From assembly GCA_021234535.1 (NCBI GenBank), contig CM037843.1, positions 8,492,979 to 8,556,978 of the forward strand: a stretch of 64,000 nt of DNA, given 5' to 3'. Source of the stretch: Stichopus chloronotus. Its lineage: Eukaryota; Echinodermata; Holothuroidea; Aspidochirotida; Stichopodidae. The number at the start of each line of letters is the position of its first letter. Position 1 is the stretch's first letter. A program made the position numbers and the translations under genes. The notes beneath the pieces were generated by a model. The model ran no database searches and was not told the DNA's origin. It worked only from the letters and a program-made list of their open reading frames with translations. Below are positions 48,809-58,930 of the stretch, piece by piece.

Positions 48809-49900
48809 CAGCACCGGAGTATAGCCAGGACTTTTTGTGAGGGATGGAATCGACTCATCGTCCCTATTTTTGGCCGCCGTCCGATCCTGGGAGAGGGTTA
48901 TTAGGGGAAGGGGGGGGGTGTTGCCTATCAAGGGTTAAGCAGGGATTTAAAATCAGTCGGTCCGCAGATAGGACTAGGAAGCATGAGGGGAGGTCCAGGG
49001 GGATGGGGCATCCCCTCCCTTTTGCCTAAAACGGATACCTAAAAAGGATAGTGACCCAATCATGCAGCCAATTTGAATCTCTTTGATACCTGCACCCATG
49101 AACCTAAAATAAAGTTGAAAATGTATAGGAGAGGGCTGACTGCCGTCAGGACTACCTAAGCGGAGCGCCACTATCGTTGGCGTTTAGCGTACAACAAAAC
49201 TTTTGGCTTTTTGAACCCTCCAGATGGCCGGAAATGGCATTTCCCGGGTGTTCCAAGCTGTATGTACCCAGCCTTGAAATAGGGATCTCATTTCTGCAAT
49301 TTCTCCATTAGTCCTAATGAGATAAAAATCAATGTATGAAAAATGGTAATACATATCAGATGGAATGCGATGATACAAGAATCAAAATGAATTATTCATC
49401 CTGTTTCACTTATTCTTGGAACAGTTGACAAATAGTGGGGGAGGGGGTGCTGAACGTAACTTTAGACCCAACTGTTTCATCGAGTGGTAATGACACAATT
49501 TAAGAGTGAAAATAAAAATGAAAATTGGGGTAGGCGGTTGTACATTACCTAATGGTTTTTTTTTTTTGGGGGGGGGGGGAACCGGATTGCAAAACGTAAA
49601 GTTGTTGCATGCGTCGTGCCGTGGTAAAACATTTCCAACTTTATTTTAGAAAATGAAAATAACGTACTTTAAACTTAGTAGAATTGACATTCCTACAGTA
49701 GTAGAATTGAAATTGTACATTGAAATAGTACTTTGACAGAATATTGGTTCGTATATTGGCAATAGCTTTAGTTGGCATTGACAACCAATAACTTTTTGGA
49801 TTTATTTTCGATTCATCGTTAGGGTTGGAAAAAATAGAGGAACATTGTTTTTAGAATCCATGACATCATTAATATCCAAGATTTGATTGACAGTTGGGGG
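48809..49900 (+). mobile_element. hAT-like MITE family A, copy at 48.8 kb
   Basis: It begins CAGCACCGGAGTATAGCC, followed by AGGACTTTTTGTGA, and then aligns in blocks with 55393-56480. Shared blocks include TTGAAATAGGGATCTCAT, TTATTCTTGGAACAGTTG, GAAAATTGGGGT, CAATAGCTTTAGTTGGCATT and GAGGAACATT. Relative to the 55-kb copy it carries an extra ~350 bp (48870-49225), which includes CTAAGCGGAGCGCCAC. That word also occurs, reversed, in the element at 42.5-43.7 kb. The right boundary is unclear because similarity to the other copy stops near 49895. Confidence 0.75.
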
Positions 49901-50700
49901 CATATTGCCAATACCTCCTCTGTGAAACAAATATGTAAGCAACGTGGATAGCCCTGCTACTAGAATCTTTCCCTAAATACTTCAATGTTTTACTTGTAGA
50001 TGCAATGCTATGTTACACGAGTTCATAACTTGTCGGGTGCAAACTGCAAAATACTGGCAAAATGCAAAACATCCAAACACGCACATGATGGCTATACGTT
50101 GGAAGTCAATTGCCATACGCGTTTTACCATGAGCTTCACAACACAACACGCAGGGGATTGCGGAATAACAATGTCCGTAATATGCAAAATTTAAAGGGAA
50201 GGAAGGAAGCATCTTGCTACTTAAACCCCTGTTGTGGTTAGCAGACCTGTTTAAATCATAACAATTTGTATGAATTTGTTGGCTCTTTCGGGTCGTTTTA
50301 AGTGTTGTGATAAACCACACTCTGCTGTCACTATCCTTGACAAACAAGATTAATCTTTACCTCACATTCAGGAATTGATGTTTGCAATGAAAACAATAAT
50401 AACCGGGTTGTTTGGATTTTAATCCACGTTCCTCGCCAAAAACCAAGACAAAAAAAAACGGGGGGGGGGGGGAGGTAAATGTACATTATGCTTTCCCATC
50501 TTGAAAGTTTGAATGTTAAGGAAGGATAGTAGCTTTAATGTACATTTTACATAACTGCATGTACTTTTTCCTCCAAAATCGGGATTAAGCATATTTCCAC
50601 AAGAGATTTTGGGAAACATGATCGACAAGTGGCAAATTCTGCTAGACAGTGCCCCCCACCCCAAAAAAAAATAATTACCGCAATATTACCTTATTGACTT
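49901..50700. other. Divergent interior or flank of the 48.8-kb hAT-like element
   Basis: This segment is not shared with the 55-kb copy. It has open frames on both strands at 50000-50347. The plus frame contains HDGYTLEVNCHTRF; the minus frame is Cys-rich. A G13 tract at 50460 and a CAGTGCCCCCC word at 50647 resemble element-end debris. I cannot assign a function. Confidence 0.4.
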
Positions 50701-53700
50701 TACCGTAACTATTCCACTATAGGTACATGCACAAGGTGAAAATAATAATAAATCTACATAAATATCCGTTATACGATCTTCAACATCAACGTAAGATCAC
50801 TTCATGCAGCAGCGTTTCCACAACAAACAGTTTCTCTTATAATTGTGTAATCAAGGGTGAAATTTGTTACCCGTTTTCAGAATTAAAATATTTCATATCC
50901 TACATGAATTCATGATGAGTCATCTTGATCTGTTCTATTGTCTTTTCTTTTGTCTTCTTTGTTTTTTTGCTTGGAAATAATCTTCTGATGTTACTTAAAG
51001 GTTTTAAAAATCTTAGAGCTTTTGTCTGTGATTTTACGATTCAGCTTAAGCTGGAATATGAGTTGAAAATTTGTCAGTGAAAGTCAAATTCCTCAGAATA
51101 TGTCATAGCCACTACAAAATGACATTGTTTAAGCCCTATTTTTTCATAGATGAATATTCATATCCATTTCCATTTGGTGTTGTTGATTTCAAGTAACGGT
51201 GATTGACTGCTATGCTTTCTTGGAGGGTCGCAACTTTGTGGGGCCAACAAAAATGTCGAAACAATTTTCATATTCAAACATCTGGAAGATGCATAGATCT
51301 GTTTCAGGTTTTGAGACATGTGACCTTTTCCTCTTCTTTCTCTCCCCTGAAACACTGACGAAGAACAAAGGTAGATTATCAGGCAATTACCAGACATTGT
51401 GAGGGGCAAGGATTAGGGCAGAGACCTTGTTTAATCGCCCAACCCCATCCCTCATGCGATGGCAGGTTCACTACTTGTACATAGATTTTGCATTTCATTT
51501 AAGTTATTTGTCAGTCACCTGCCCAAAAGTCCGTGATGGACCACCAAAGTATGTAAAAATAACATTTTCCACAGTTATGGTTCTCCTTTAAGTGGTATTC
51601 CTTTGGTATACCATCGGGGAGACGGATGGTTTGCTGAGATCATTGTTCAATGAAGCTATCAAAGGATTACATTCAGCCATTGATGTTCGATGGATTTTGT
51701 AGTCGTCCGCTTTGAATGTGACCTTCAGGGACGCTCATCTGCAATCCGTGCCGGAAAATGAGAACATTCAACTGAGAAACATAGTGGAACTTTCATCTCC
51801 TCACACCGGTAAAACCCATCTTTAAGGAAATAAACCGTGTATGGTGTGTGAGCTGAAGATCATTTTTGCTAAAGTTGAGATACATATACATTGATGTGAT
51901 TCTTATCAACGAAGAGAAACAAATCCTTATTTGAATCCTTATTGCTGAACTTTTATTGTAAATTATCCACATGAATTTCATAGGCATTTCACATACAGTG
52001 CATCAGATTATGTTTTATGCTGCTCTGCGTATTTCTTCAATCCAGCATGAGTCACCGATCAAAAGTACAAAGGACTTCTCTTGGTCTTTTCGTTTTATTG
52101 TCTTAAAGATAATCTTTCAAAATTGAACAATAGTTCGATGTTATTGTTCCAGGTAGGGTAAGTATTCGTGGTTTATATTACGGCAGTGATGGAAGGGATG
52201 TTGACATAAGATTAAAATATGATACTGAAAACATTTATAAAATTATGAGTCAGTCACCGCCAAACACTACGATCAAGGAAGCGATGTAGACCTTCTGGCC
52301 ATGAAATCAACGACAATCTTTCCCTTTATGAAGTTTAGGAAGATGGAATACACAAGTAGCACATTTGGTGTCGTCGGGCATTTGTACCTTTCCATTGGGT
52401 ATCTTAACCACTCGGGTTCAATGACTTTATTGACTATGTAATTGCTAAGTGGCATATACAGGTCTATGGAACATGAGGCAAACAGTTTTCGGAGAGATAA
52501 TCTTAATTAATAAAAAGTGTCGACTTTAGGTCTATTTTAGGCAGATAAAAATTCAAGCTCAATCTCACTAAAACATGAAATTAGTATTTTTTTTTTTTTT
52601 TTTACTGTGACAATTTCACATCCTTATGTAAATTCGAGTTGAAAATTTAGGTATTTCGTTCTTCTAGCAAAAGTTACTTGTTATTGCACTAATTGCCCTT
52701 TGCAACCTTTGTCTGGTGGAGATGAAATGTCAAGAGCCGCTTTTTGCACCAGCCTCAGAAAATCCCTCTACATGGTGGCTCAGCTGTTTCTCACAGAGGC
52801 AATGATATACCCGACGGTAGTGGGTTAAGAGCTACTCTGAGATGATTACGTGAAAGACGTCATATTAAGGGAAACATTGGGTTTCTTTTACAGCCGTGTA
52901 TATCTTTCTCTATCGATTTATTTTGTTTAGTGATTTCTCATCCTTTCGAATTGTCCCGGTATCTCTTCCATGGTAGTAGTGTAATCTGTCGGCAATATTC
53001 CAGATTTGTGGGCAATCCACCTTATAAGAACCATTGAATCAGTTCAACATCACATATGCTCAAACTCTTGCCATCTAAATAAGATGAATCTTTTCAAACT
53101 GAACAATATATGGGAGCGGAATATGGTTACAATTCAAGTTACCTACAACAACTGTAAAGAGTATCTGTAGGGGTACATTATATGTATCGGGTAAAGCCGC
53201 ATTCCGTCTTAACTGGGCCAATGAAATCATCAAATGACGACTGGTACGGCCCTGTGTCTCTCCCAAAGGAGTTTTATCATAGCGTAATCTGAAAAAAGGC
53301 AGCTAAATTTGTTGAAGTGAATCTGACGCGTTATCGCCTCAAGATATATTTCGTTCCAGTCTCTGAGAATTTCCAGGGACTGAAAATAATGAGGTGTATA
53401 AGGAACTTCAATGAAGAAAATTATCGCAATGTTCGTAAAATGCTTATTGATTTCGACCGCAACTGGTTCAAGGATAATATAGGGACGGGAGAGATTGAAA
53501 GGAGGGTAAGAAAGGGTGGGGGTGGAGGGGAAATAGATCTTTTGGTGAGTGATTCTTCTAAGGGTTGGATTAAGCCTACCCTGAGTTGGTTGAAAATCTA
53601 GCAATGTGTGTCGGTTGCTCACTCTCCAAATGATCTAACCAGGTCACTTACGTCATCGGCCATTTCGTCATCACTGGTTCCTTGTTATTTTTTTCTCTTC

Positions 53701-53754
53701 CATAATGAACGGATGTAACTCTCTCTTTCTTCTCGAAGGAACTTCCCCACTTAC
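50701..53754. other. Intergenic or intronic DNA with several unresolved open frames
   Basis: Short frames with coding-like composition occur near 51199-51402 (plus), 51700-51830 (plus), 52210-52460 (both strands) and 53290-53600 (both strands). None shows a known domain, and both-strand openness prevents a call. A T-run lies at 52587. If the minus-strand exon ending at 53755 is real, its following exon should lie here. Confidence 0.35.
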
Positions 53755-54036
53755 CTCTACACACAGAACTCGTACAGTGATTTTCTTGGGTTTTTGCAGG
53801 AAGTGCCCACTCCCAGGTATATTTATCTCTGCGGACCTGTTCGCTTCCGTTGGGTTTTGTTGATATAGTTGGGATGTCTCGTTTGAACTCCAACCTCCCT
53901 GGAAGGATATTACCTATCAAGAGCAGTTCTCCAAACGGATATGCAGACGGTACCTGATAACGTATACTAGCTGCATTTGGCATAATAACCTTCAACGGTG
54001 AAGGTACAATACGACGGCCGTCACTGCATATACCCA
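53755..54036 (-). CDS. Candidate exon of an unknown extracellular protein, phase 1-1
   Basis: An acceptor (ATCTTCAG) and a consensus donor (GTAGAG then GTAAGTGGGG) bound exactly 282 bp, open in one frame. The exon is phase 1 at both ends, the class typical of shuffled extracellular modules. The 94 residues begin near GICSDGRRIVPSPLKVIM, pass through a TKPNGSEQVRRDKYTWEW stretch and end near NHCTSSVCR. Cysteines lie only near the two ends, suggesting they pair in pairs or with a neighbouring module. The size fits an Ig- or FN3-sized unit, but the usual Cys/Trp spacing of those folds is missing, so no domain is named. No partner exon is identified on either side. The donor quality and phase symmetry are seen; the rest is inference. 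Confidence 0.4.
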
Positions 54037-54179
54037 CTGAAGATCCTCACGTGTTGCCATGTGAAAGTTAAGAGCTTGTTATTCTGTCAGAGAACAATGA
54101 TATTGATTGAAGGGTTTTATTCGAAATAGCAACTGAACTTTTTTTCCTCATCTCTTCACACTTAATGAGAGACTGCGAA

Positions 54180-54275
54180 AATGGCTCAAACACTCTATTT
54201 TTAGCAGCTGTGTCGAACTTCGTTAAGTTGCAAGTGTTGTTTAAGCATCATCTAACTAATAGTGAGTTCTGATTA
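54180..54275 (+). promoter_or_regulatory. Possible core promoter and 5' UTR of the plus-strand signal-peptide gene
   Basis: CTCTATTTTTAG at 54192-54203 resembles a weak TATA element. It lies about 80 bases upstream of the first ATG (54276), which leaves room for a short 5' UTR. No other element is recognised, and the assignment depends entirely on the downstream exon being real. Confidence 0.2.
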
Positions 54276-54375
54276 ATGTTCATGTGGATATTTAACACTA
54301 TGGGTCACTCAATTATACGTCTATTCCTGACCGTGTTCCTCGCTGCCTACTTCTCTCTGCCTGGTCGTTGTCAAG
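54276..54375 (+). CDS. Candidate first exon encoding a signal peptide (secreted or membrane protein, partial)
   Basis: Three in-frame ATGs lie at 54276, 54282 and 54300, with a stop upstream (TGA at 54270-54272). From the third, the sequence reads MGHSIIRLFLTVFLAAYFSL and ends PGRCQ. This is a textbook signal peptide: a short basic n-region, a 12-14 residue hydrophobic core and a polar c-region with a likely cleavage after a small or Cys residue. It runs into a donor (TCAAG then GTAATA) in phase 1, the phase most often used after signal peptides of modular extracellular proteins. A possible next exon starts at 54823 after a TACTAAT-like branch point and TTTTAG. It would add GEMPSIISTGTIQRPEILHL-type residues before another GT. 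The mature protein is unknown. Confidence 0.5.
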
Positions 54376-55370
54376 GTAATACAGATTATTAAATATAACG
54401 TTCGTCTTTTTTATTTTATTGGATGGTCAAGATATACATTGTCTGATTAAAGAATATTACTCTTAGATTTTTAACATTTAGTGAGGTAAGTTAAAACGAC
54501 AATGGATGGATGGGGAGGGGGCAGATGAGTGTTCATATAATTTTTGCAAATGCTTACAAATTCGTGTCAGAGCTTTTGAATTGTAAAACAAAAGAGATAA
54601 ATATATTGTTAGAGTTCATAAAAAAGGGTAAACGGTGTACCTCTTTGAAACTTTTGACAATCATTCACCGGTGTGACTTTTATTTTGCATGCATGTTAAG
54701 TAAAAAGGTTTATTTTTTAAAAGAAAGCATTAATTTGCGATGTCAGTGTTGTCACGTGGCCTCATGTTGGATAAATAGAACATAAGATCGTCTAAGGGTA
54801 TACTAATCGTGTCCAATTTTAGAGATGCCATCTATAATTAGTACCGGTACAATTCAGAGACCTGAAATTCTCCATTTGCGTGGTATTTGGTACTTGGAAT
54901 GAAAGTGACAGGGAATAAAAAAGCAAAATACATGTACTGAGATGCTATCAAATGTAAGAGTGTGTATAGAGTAGTTGCACTTGATAGCCTTACTACTACA
55001 CGTCACATAAATTGTGATCTTTCATGTTTTGTGTTTACGGTGTGCCAATCTATCGTTTTCGTACTATGAGTTAACAATCACTTCGCGCCTTCTTGTATTG
55101 CGACACCTTATGTTGCTATAGTAAACGTGCAGGCATGAATTCTAAGATTTATCCTGTCCATGTGGCGTGGCACCTCTAGAGACCTAAATTTTAAAACACA
55201 AATGTTGTTTAGTTACAGCAACGTGAAAGATCCCAAGCCATAGTATTAAGTTGGGTCTATTGCATTATGACGCACTGAGTTAGCGAGAGACCACTGATTA
55301 AAGGAACGGTCAATGATGAATATGGTAAGTTTGCAAAAGTTATCTAACCTTGGTGAAAATATGACATTTC
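54376..55370. other. Inferred first intron of the signal-peptide gene
   Basis: It starts with GTAATA. Apart from the weak candidate second exon near 54823-54880, I see only AT-rich unique sequence. A 91-codon plus frame (54510-54785) has no recognisable features. Confidence 0.4.
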
Positions 55371-55378
55371 TTTAGGAC

Positions 55379-56864
55379 GGGGGGGGGGGGGGTAGCCAGG
55401 ACTTTTTTGTGAAGGGGAAAATCGATTAACCGACTCATCGATTCTTCCCGAGTGTTCCAAGCTTCGTTTATCCGGGAGTCTTGAAGTAGGGATCTCATGC
55501 CTGCGATTTCTCAATTAGGCATAATGAGGAAAAAATCAATGTTTGAAAAACGGTTTTACATATCAGATGTGTTGCGATGATACAATCATCATAATAAGTT
55601 ATCCGTCGTGTTTCATTTATTCTTGGAACAGTTGAAAAATAGTGGGAGGGGTGCTAAACATACATAAAGACCTCACTTTTTCATTGCTTGATAATGATCC
55701 ATTTTAAGGTTGAAAATAACAATGAAAATTGGGGTGGCCGGCTGAATATTATCTAATGCAACGAAGTGACGCAGAACCGGATTGTAATTTTTTGGGTGGA
55801 AACGAACTGGCAAAACATGAGAAGCTGGAGCAATAATTAGGCCCTACTATGATGACATCGATGCGTGCTAGCATGACGTAACCTTTGTAAAATAATCTGA
55901 AGTAAATATGTATTTTTCGTAACCACAAACAACATGTAGTCATCAACTGAAAAAAAAAGTTATGCAGGAATAATAATTTTACAAAATGTGGAATTTGGTT
56001 TTTTATTTTAAGACACACAATTGCCACACTCAATTGTCTTCACATTTGAAGCAAATATACACAATAGTGCTCACTAACCAAAGCCGACACCGTAATTTAT
56101 ACAGCCAAAATTCCTGCTTCCTTTAACACAGTGCTCGCACGCATGGATGCCATCATAGTGGGGCCTAATTATTTTTGTAGCCTGTTGCATGCACCCGTGG
56201 TGAAACTTTTTCAACTTTAGAAAAAAAACGACATACTTCTTAGTTGTAGAATTGACATACTGTAAGTAGTAGAACTAACTTACTTTCAAATAGTAATATG
56301 ACAGAATGTTGGTTCGTACTGGCAATAGCTTTAGTTGGCATTGATAACTAATGCTTTGGGCTGATTTATTTATTATGTTTTAATTCAGCGTTAGAGTTGG
56401 ACAAAATAGAGGAACATTCTTTGTTTCTAGCATCCACGACATTTTTAATATCGAGGGTTTTGATTGACAGTTCGAGGAGGCGTATCGTCATTGCGTCCTG
56501 CGTGACATAAATATGCCGACCGTTCTGCTGCAGATTCCATTCCCTAGCCGCATCCTCGTACACTGCGTATGGGCAACATGAGCAAGTGTGGGCCAATGGG
56601 AACCTCGAATCAACAATTTCACACATTTATGAACAACTTGTTTCAATCGTGTTGTTAATCTGTTTCGTGTTAGTTTTCATTGTCACAAAAAGATCACACT
56701 TGTGAAGTCCGGCAATGAACAGTGCCCCCCCCCTCAGTTTACCCCAACCAGTTCTCCCCCAACTCTGTCAACTTACCATCCCTCCCTCCTTTATTCGTTT
56801 TTTTTTTTTTGCTTTCTCGCGTCCTCAAAATTTCTGCCCCCCCCCCCTCTGGCTGCGTCACTGA
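55379..56864 (+). mobile_element. hAT-like MITE family A, complete copy with 8-bp target-site duplication
   Basis: The octamer TTTAGGAC occurs directly on both sides (55371-55378 and 56865-56872), the duplication size made by hAT transposases. The right end, in reverse complement, is TCAGTGACGCAGCCAGAGGG. The left end keeps GTAGCCAGGAC behind a G13 run that seems to have replaced the outer CAGTGGC. The 1.49-kb interior aligns in blocks with 48824-49895. It encodes no transposase, so it is non-autonomous. A minus-strand open frame at 56366-56626 (containing VYEDAAREWNLQQNGRHIYV) lies in a part not shared with the 48.8-kb copy. Confidence 0.85.
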
Positions 56865-56872
56865 TTTAGGAC

Positions 56873-58245
56873 ATGAATAAGATACCGTTTAAGTACCGTT
56901 AACAATAATTATGAAACTGTCTGCGTACGTTGTTGACGTGTTGACGGATATCAGACAGGCAAAATATATAGTCCCACCGAAAACGGTGTAATAACATTGC
57001 TATCATTTATACTTTTCCTAGGCTTAAATTCAGAGGTTCGTTTTACTATTGTCAACTGTTTACATCGAAGTATGACCAAACAATGTAGGCCTGTGGTTAC
57101 TGTCCAAATGATATGGTGGTGAGGGGAGGGGGGGGGGGAGATTAATGCATTACGTATGAATGTATGAAAGACCTCTTTAGACCTCGTTCGACCTCATGAC
57201 TTTGAAAGAGACAACAATTAACTAAAAATGATTTTTAGTTCTCAGTTCTTTTTGTTTTGAGTATATTTTCCTTTATACGAGCTTATGAGTTTCATCTAAA
57301 AATCTATTTTTTTTAAGTTTGTATTAATTACGGGTATATTTGAACCGTTTGTATAGACTGAGATTTGAATCTATATATTTTTTAGTTGAAATCACAATGT
57401 TTTGTGATTGTACATTCTTCTCAGTGCGATCCACCTGATGTGCACTCACCCAGTCTGTCTTAAGCACTATTGCTCTATTGAATATTATACTAATATTTCC
57501 TCTATTGGGTTGCATTTTAAAAGTAATCCTTTCAAGTCAGGTAGGATATTTTTCTTTAATATCATCTCTCTACTTCTTCTTGTTTCAAAATTACTTCAAA
57601 GAAAGGTACATTACCTTTTCGATTGAATGGTACATGCTCTCCGAGCCGCCAATAGACCAGCAGGGAGCTGCAATGCGAAAGGAAATTGCAATGTTATGTC
57701 ACATGTGATGTTATGTGTTGAGTATGTAACTCCGTGATCTATAAATGCAACAAAGACAAGGCAACTGTACTGATCTATGTCAGGTGCACGTGTTATATGA
57801 TGCAGACAATCTGCCAGAATATTCGTGATGCATAAGTTAAATTGCTCATGATAGTTGAGTCTGACGCTCTCTCTTTGCCGCCTGAGAGGGCGTTTCAACT
57901 TAAAAGTGATGTCGCACATTGTGAATGTGATTGGCTCGTGGTGACTGATTATATCTGGTGACCTTACAATGTGGTATTTATTATACTATAGAGATGCTAG
58001 ATCTGTTGTCCTTACGTAATATCGCATTGTGTGTAACATCGCATATGTATATTTACATTCATCTATGCATGATTTAGACTGTGCGTGGCATGGACATGTG
58101 ATGCTTTGGCAATGTATCCTGATACCTTTCTAGAAAAAATACTATCATTTCCCCCTATACAATTAAACTTGGTAATACGTTGAAGGTGAGTTGTCCTTAG
58201 GTAGACCCTACATATGTTATCCTAGATGTTATCCATGATCTTAAC
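56873..58245. other. DNA with one weak exon candidate, otherwise no gene recognised
   Basis: At 57022 a pyrimidine-rich acceptor (TTTTCCTAG) precedes about 32 open codons (containing EVRFTIVNCLHRSMTKQCR) in the phase expected after the signal-peptide exon. The 3' boundary is unclear, so it is not called as CDS. A G-tract lies near 57129-57139. Confidence 0.35.
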
Positions 58246-58930
58246 GTGTTAGTGATACCTTTACGGTGTCCAGGAACCTTTGATCTAAGGCCCAACATGC
58301 CGCAGAGTCTAGTCTATTTGTGAAATATTGCAAAATGGTTAACGCTTCACTCTGCAGTTACTGTTCAACAGAGTTGATGGAGTGTCACATTGGTGCTTGG
58401 TTAGTGATCTGGTAGTTTTCGGGGCGTTTTAATACAAGGTCCTATGTGGACCAACAGTCTTGCCTTTCTTTTTAATGAATTTCTGCAAATTGCATACTCC
58501 CACAGTTTCTCTTGCCCAGTGTTGTTGGTTCGTCATAGTGATACTCGGCTAGTAGTACTTTCAAGGTGTACAGAAATTTCGCGTCCAGGGCCCAAATGTG
58601 TCCATGTTATGAAACGCTGCAAAATAGTTAACACCCCTTTCAGTTATTGTTAAGTAGAGTTGATCATATATCTTAAGATGCTTGCTTATAATCAATTTGT
58701 GTTTTCTAGTATGAACCTACGTGGAGCCTTACAAGGCCCTCTCAAGACATTCTGCAGGTCGTATAGTCTAACATATTCTCTTGTGCAATTTCAATGGTTT
58801 GTTATAATGATATTCTGTCAGTGGGATCTGTAATCTGTGATAATGATACTCTATTTGGGGTATCTTTAAAGTTTTGCAGCTGGTGAGCGTCTGCACCATT
58901 GGTACTCTCCCTGAATACACCGGTTCAATT
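58246..58930 (+). repeat. Diverged tandem repeat, ~288-bp period
   Basis: Two units are clear. TTGCAAAATGGTTAACGC near 58329 corresponds to CTGCAAAATAGTTAACAC near 58617. Flanking landmarks (GTGATACC/GTGATACTC, AAGGCCCAACATG/AGGGCCCAAATGTG, AGAGTTGAT) keep the same order. A partial third unit begins near 58848. Confidence 0.65.

Noticed and set aside
48844..49029. Open frame with Arg/Gly-rich content
   Set aside because: It lies within hAT-like element sequence and has no motif.
53230..53622. 130-codon minus frame and overlapping 94-codon plus frame
   Set aside because: Both strands are open, no domain is recognisable and splice sites are ambiguous. They are mentioned only as unresolved.
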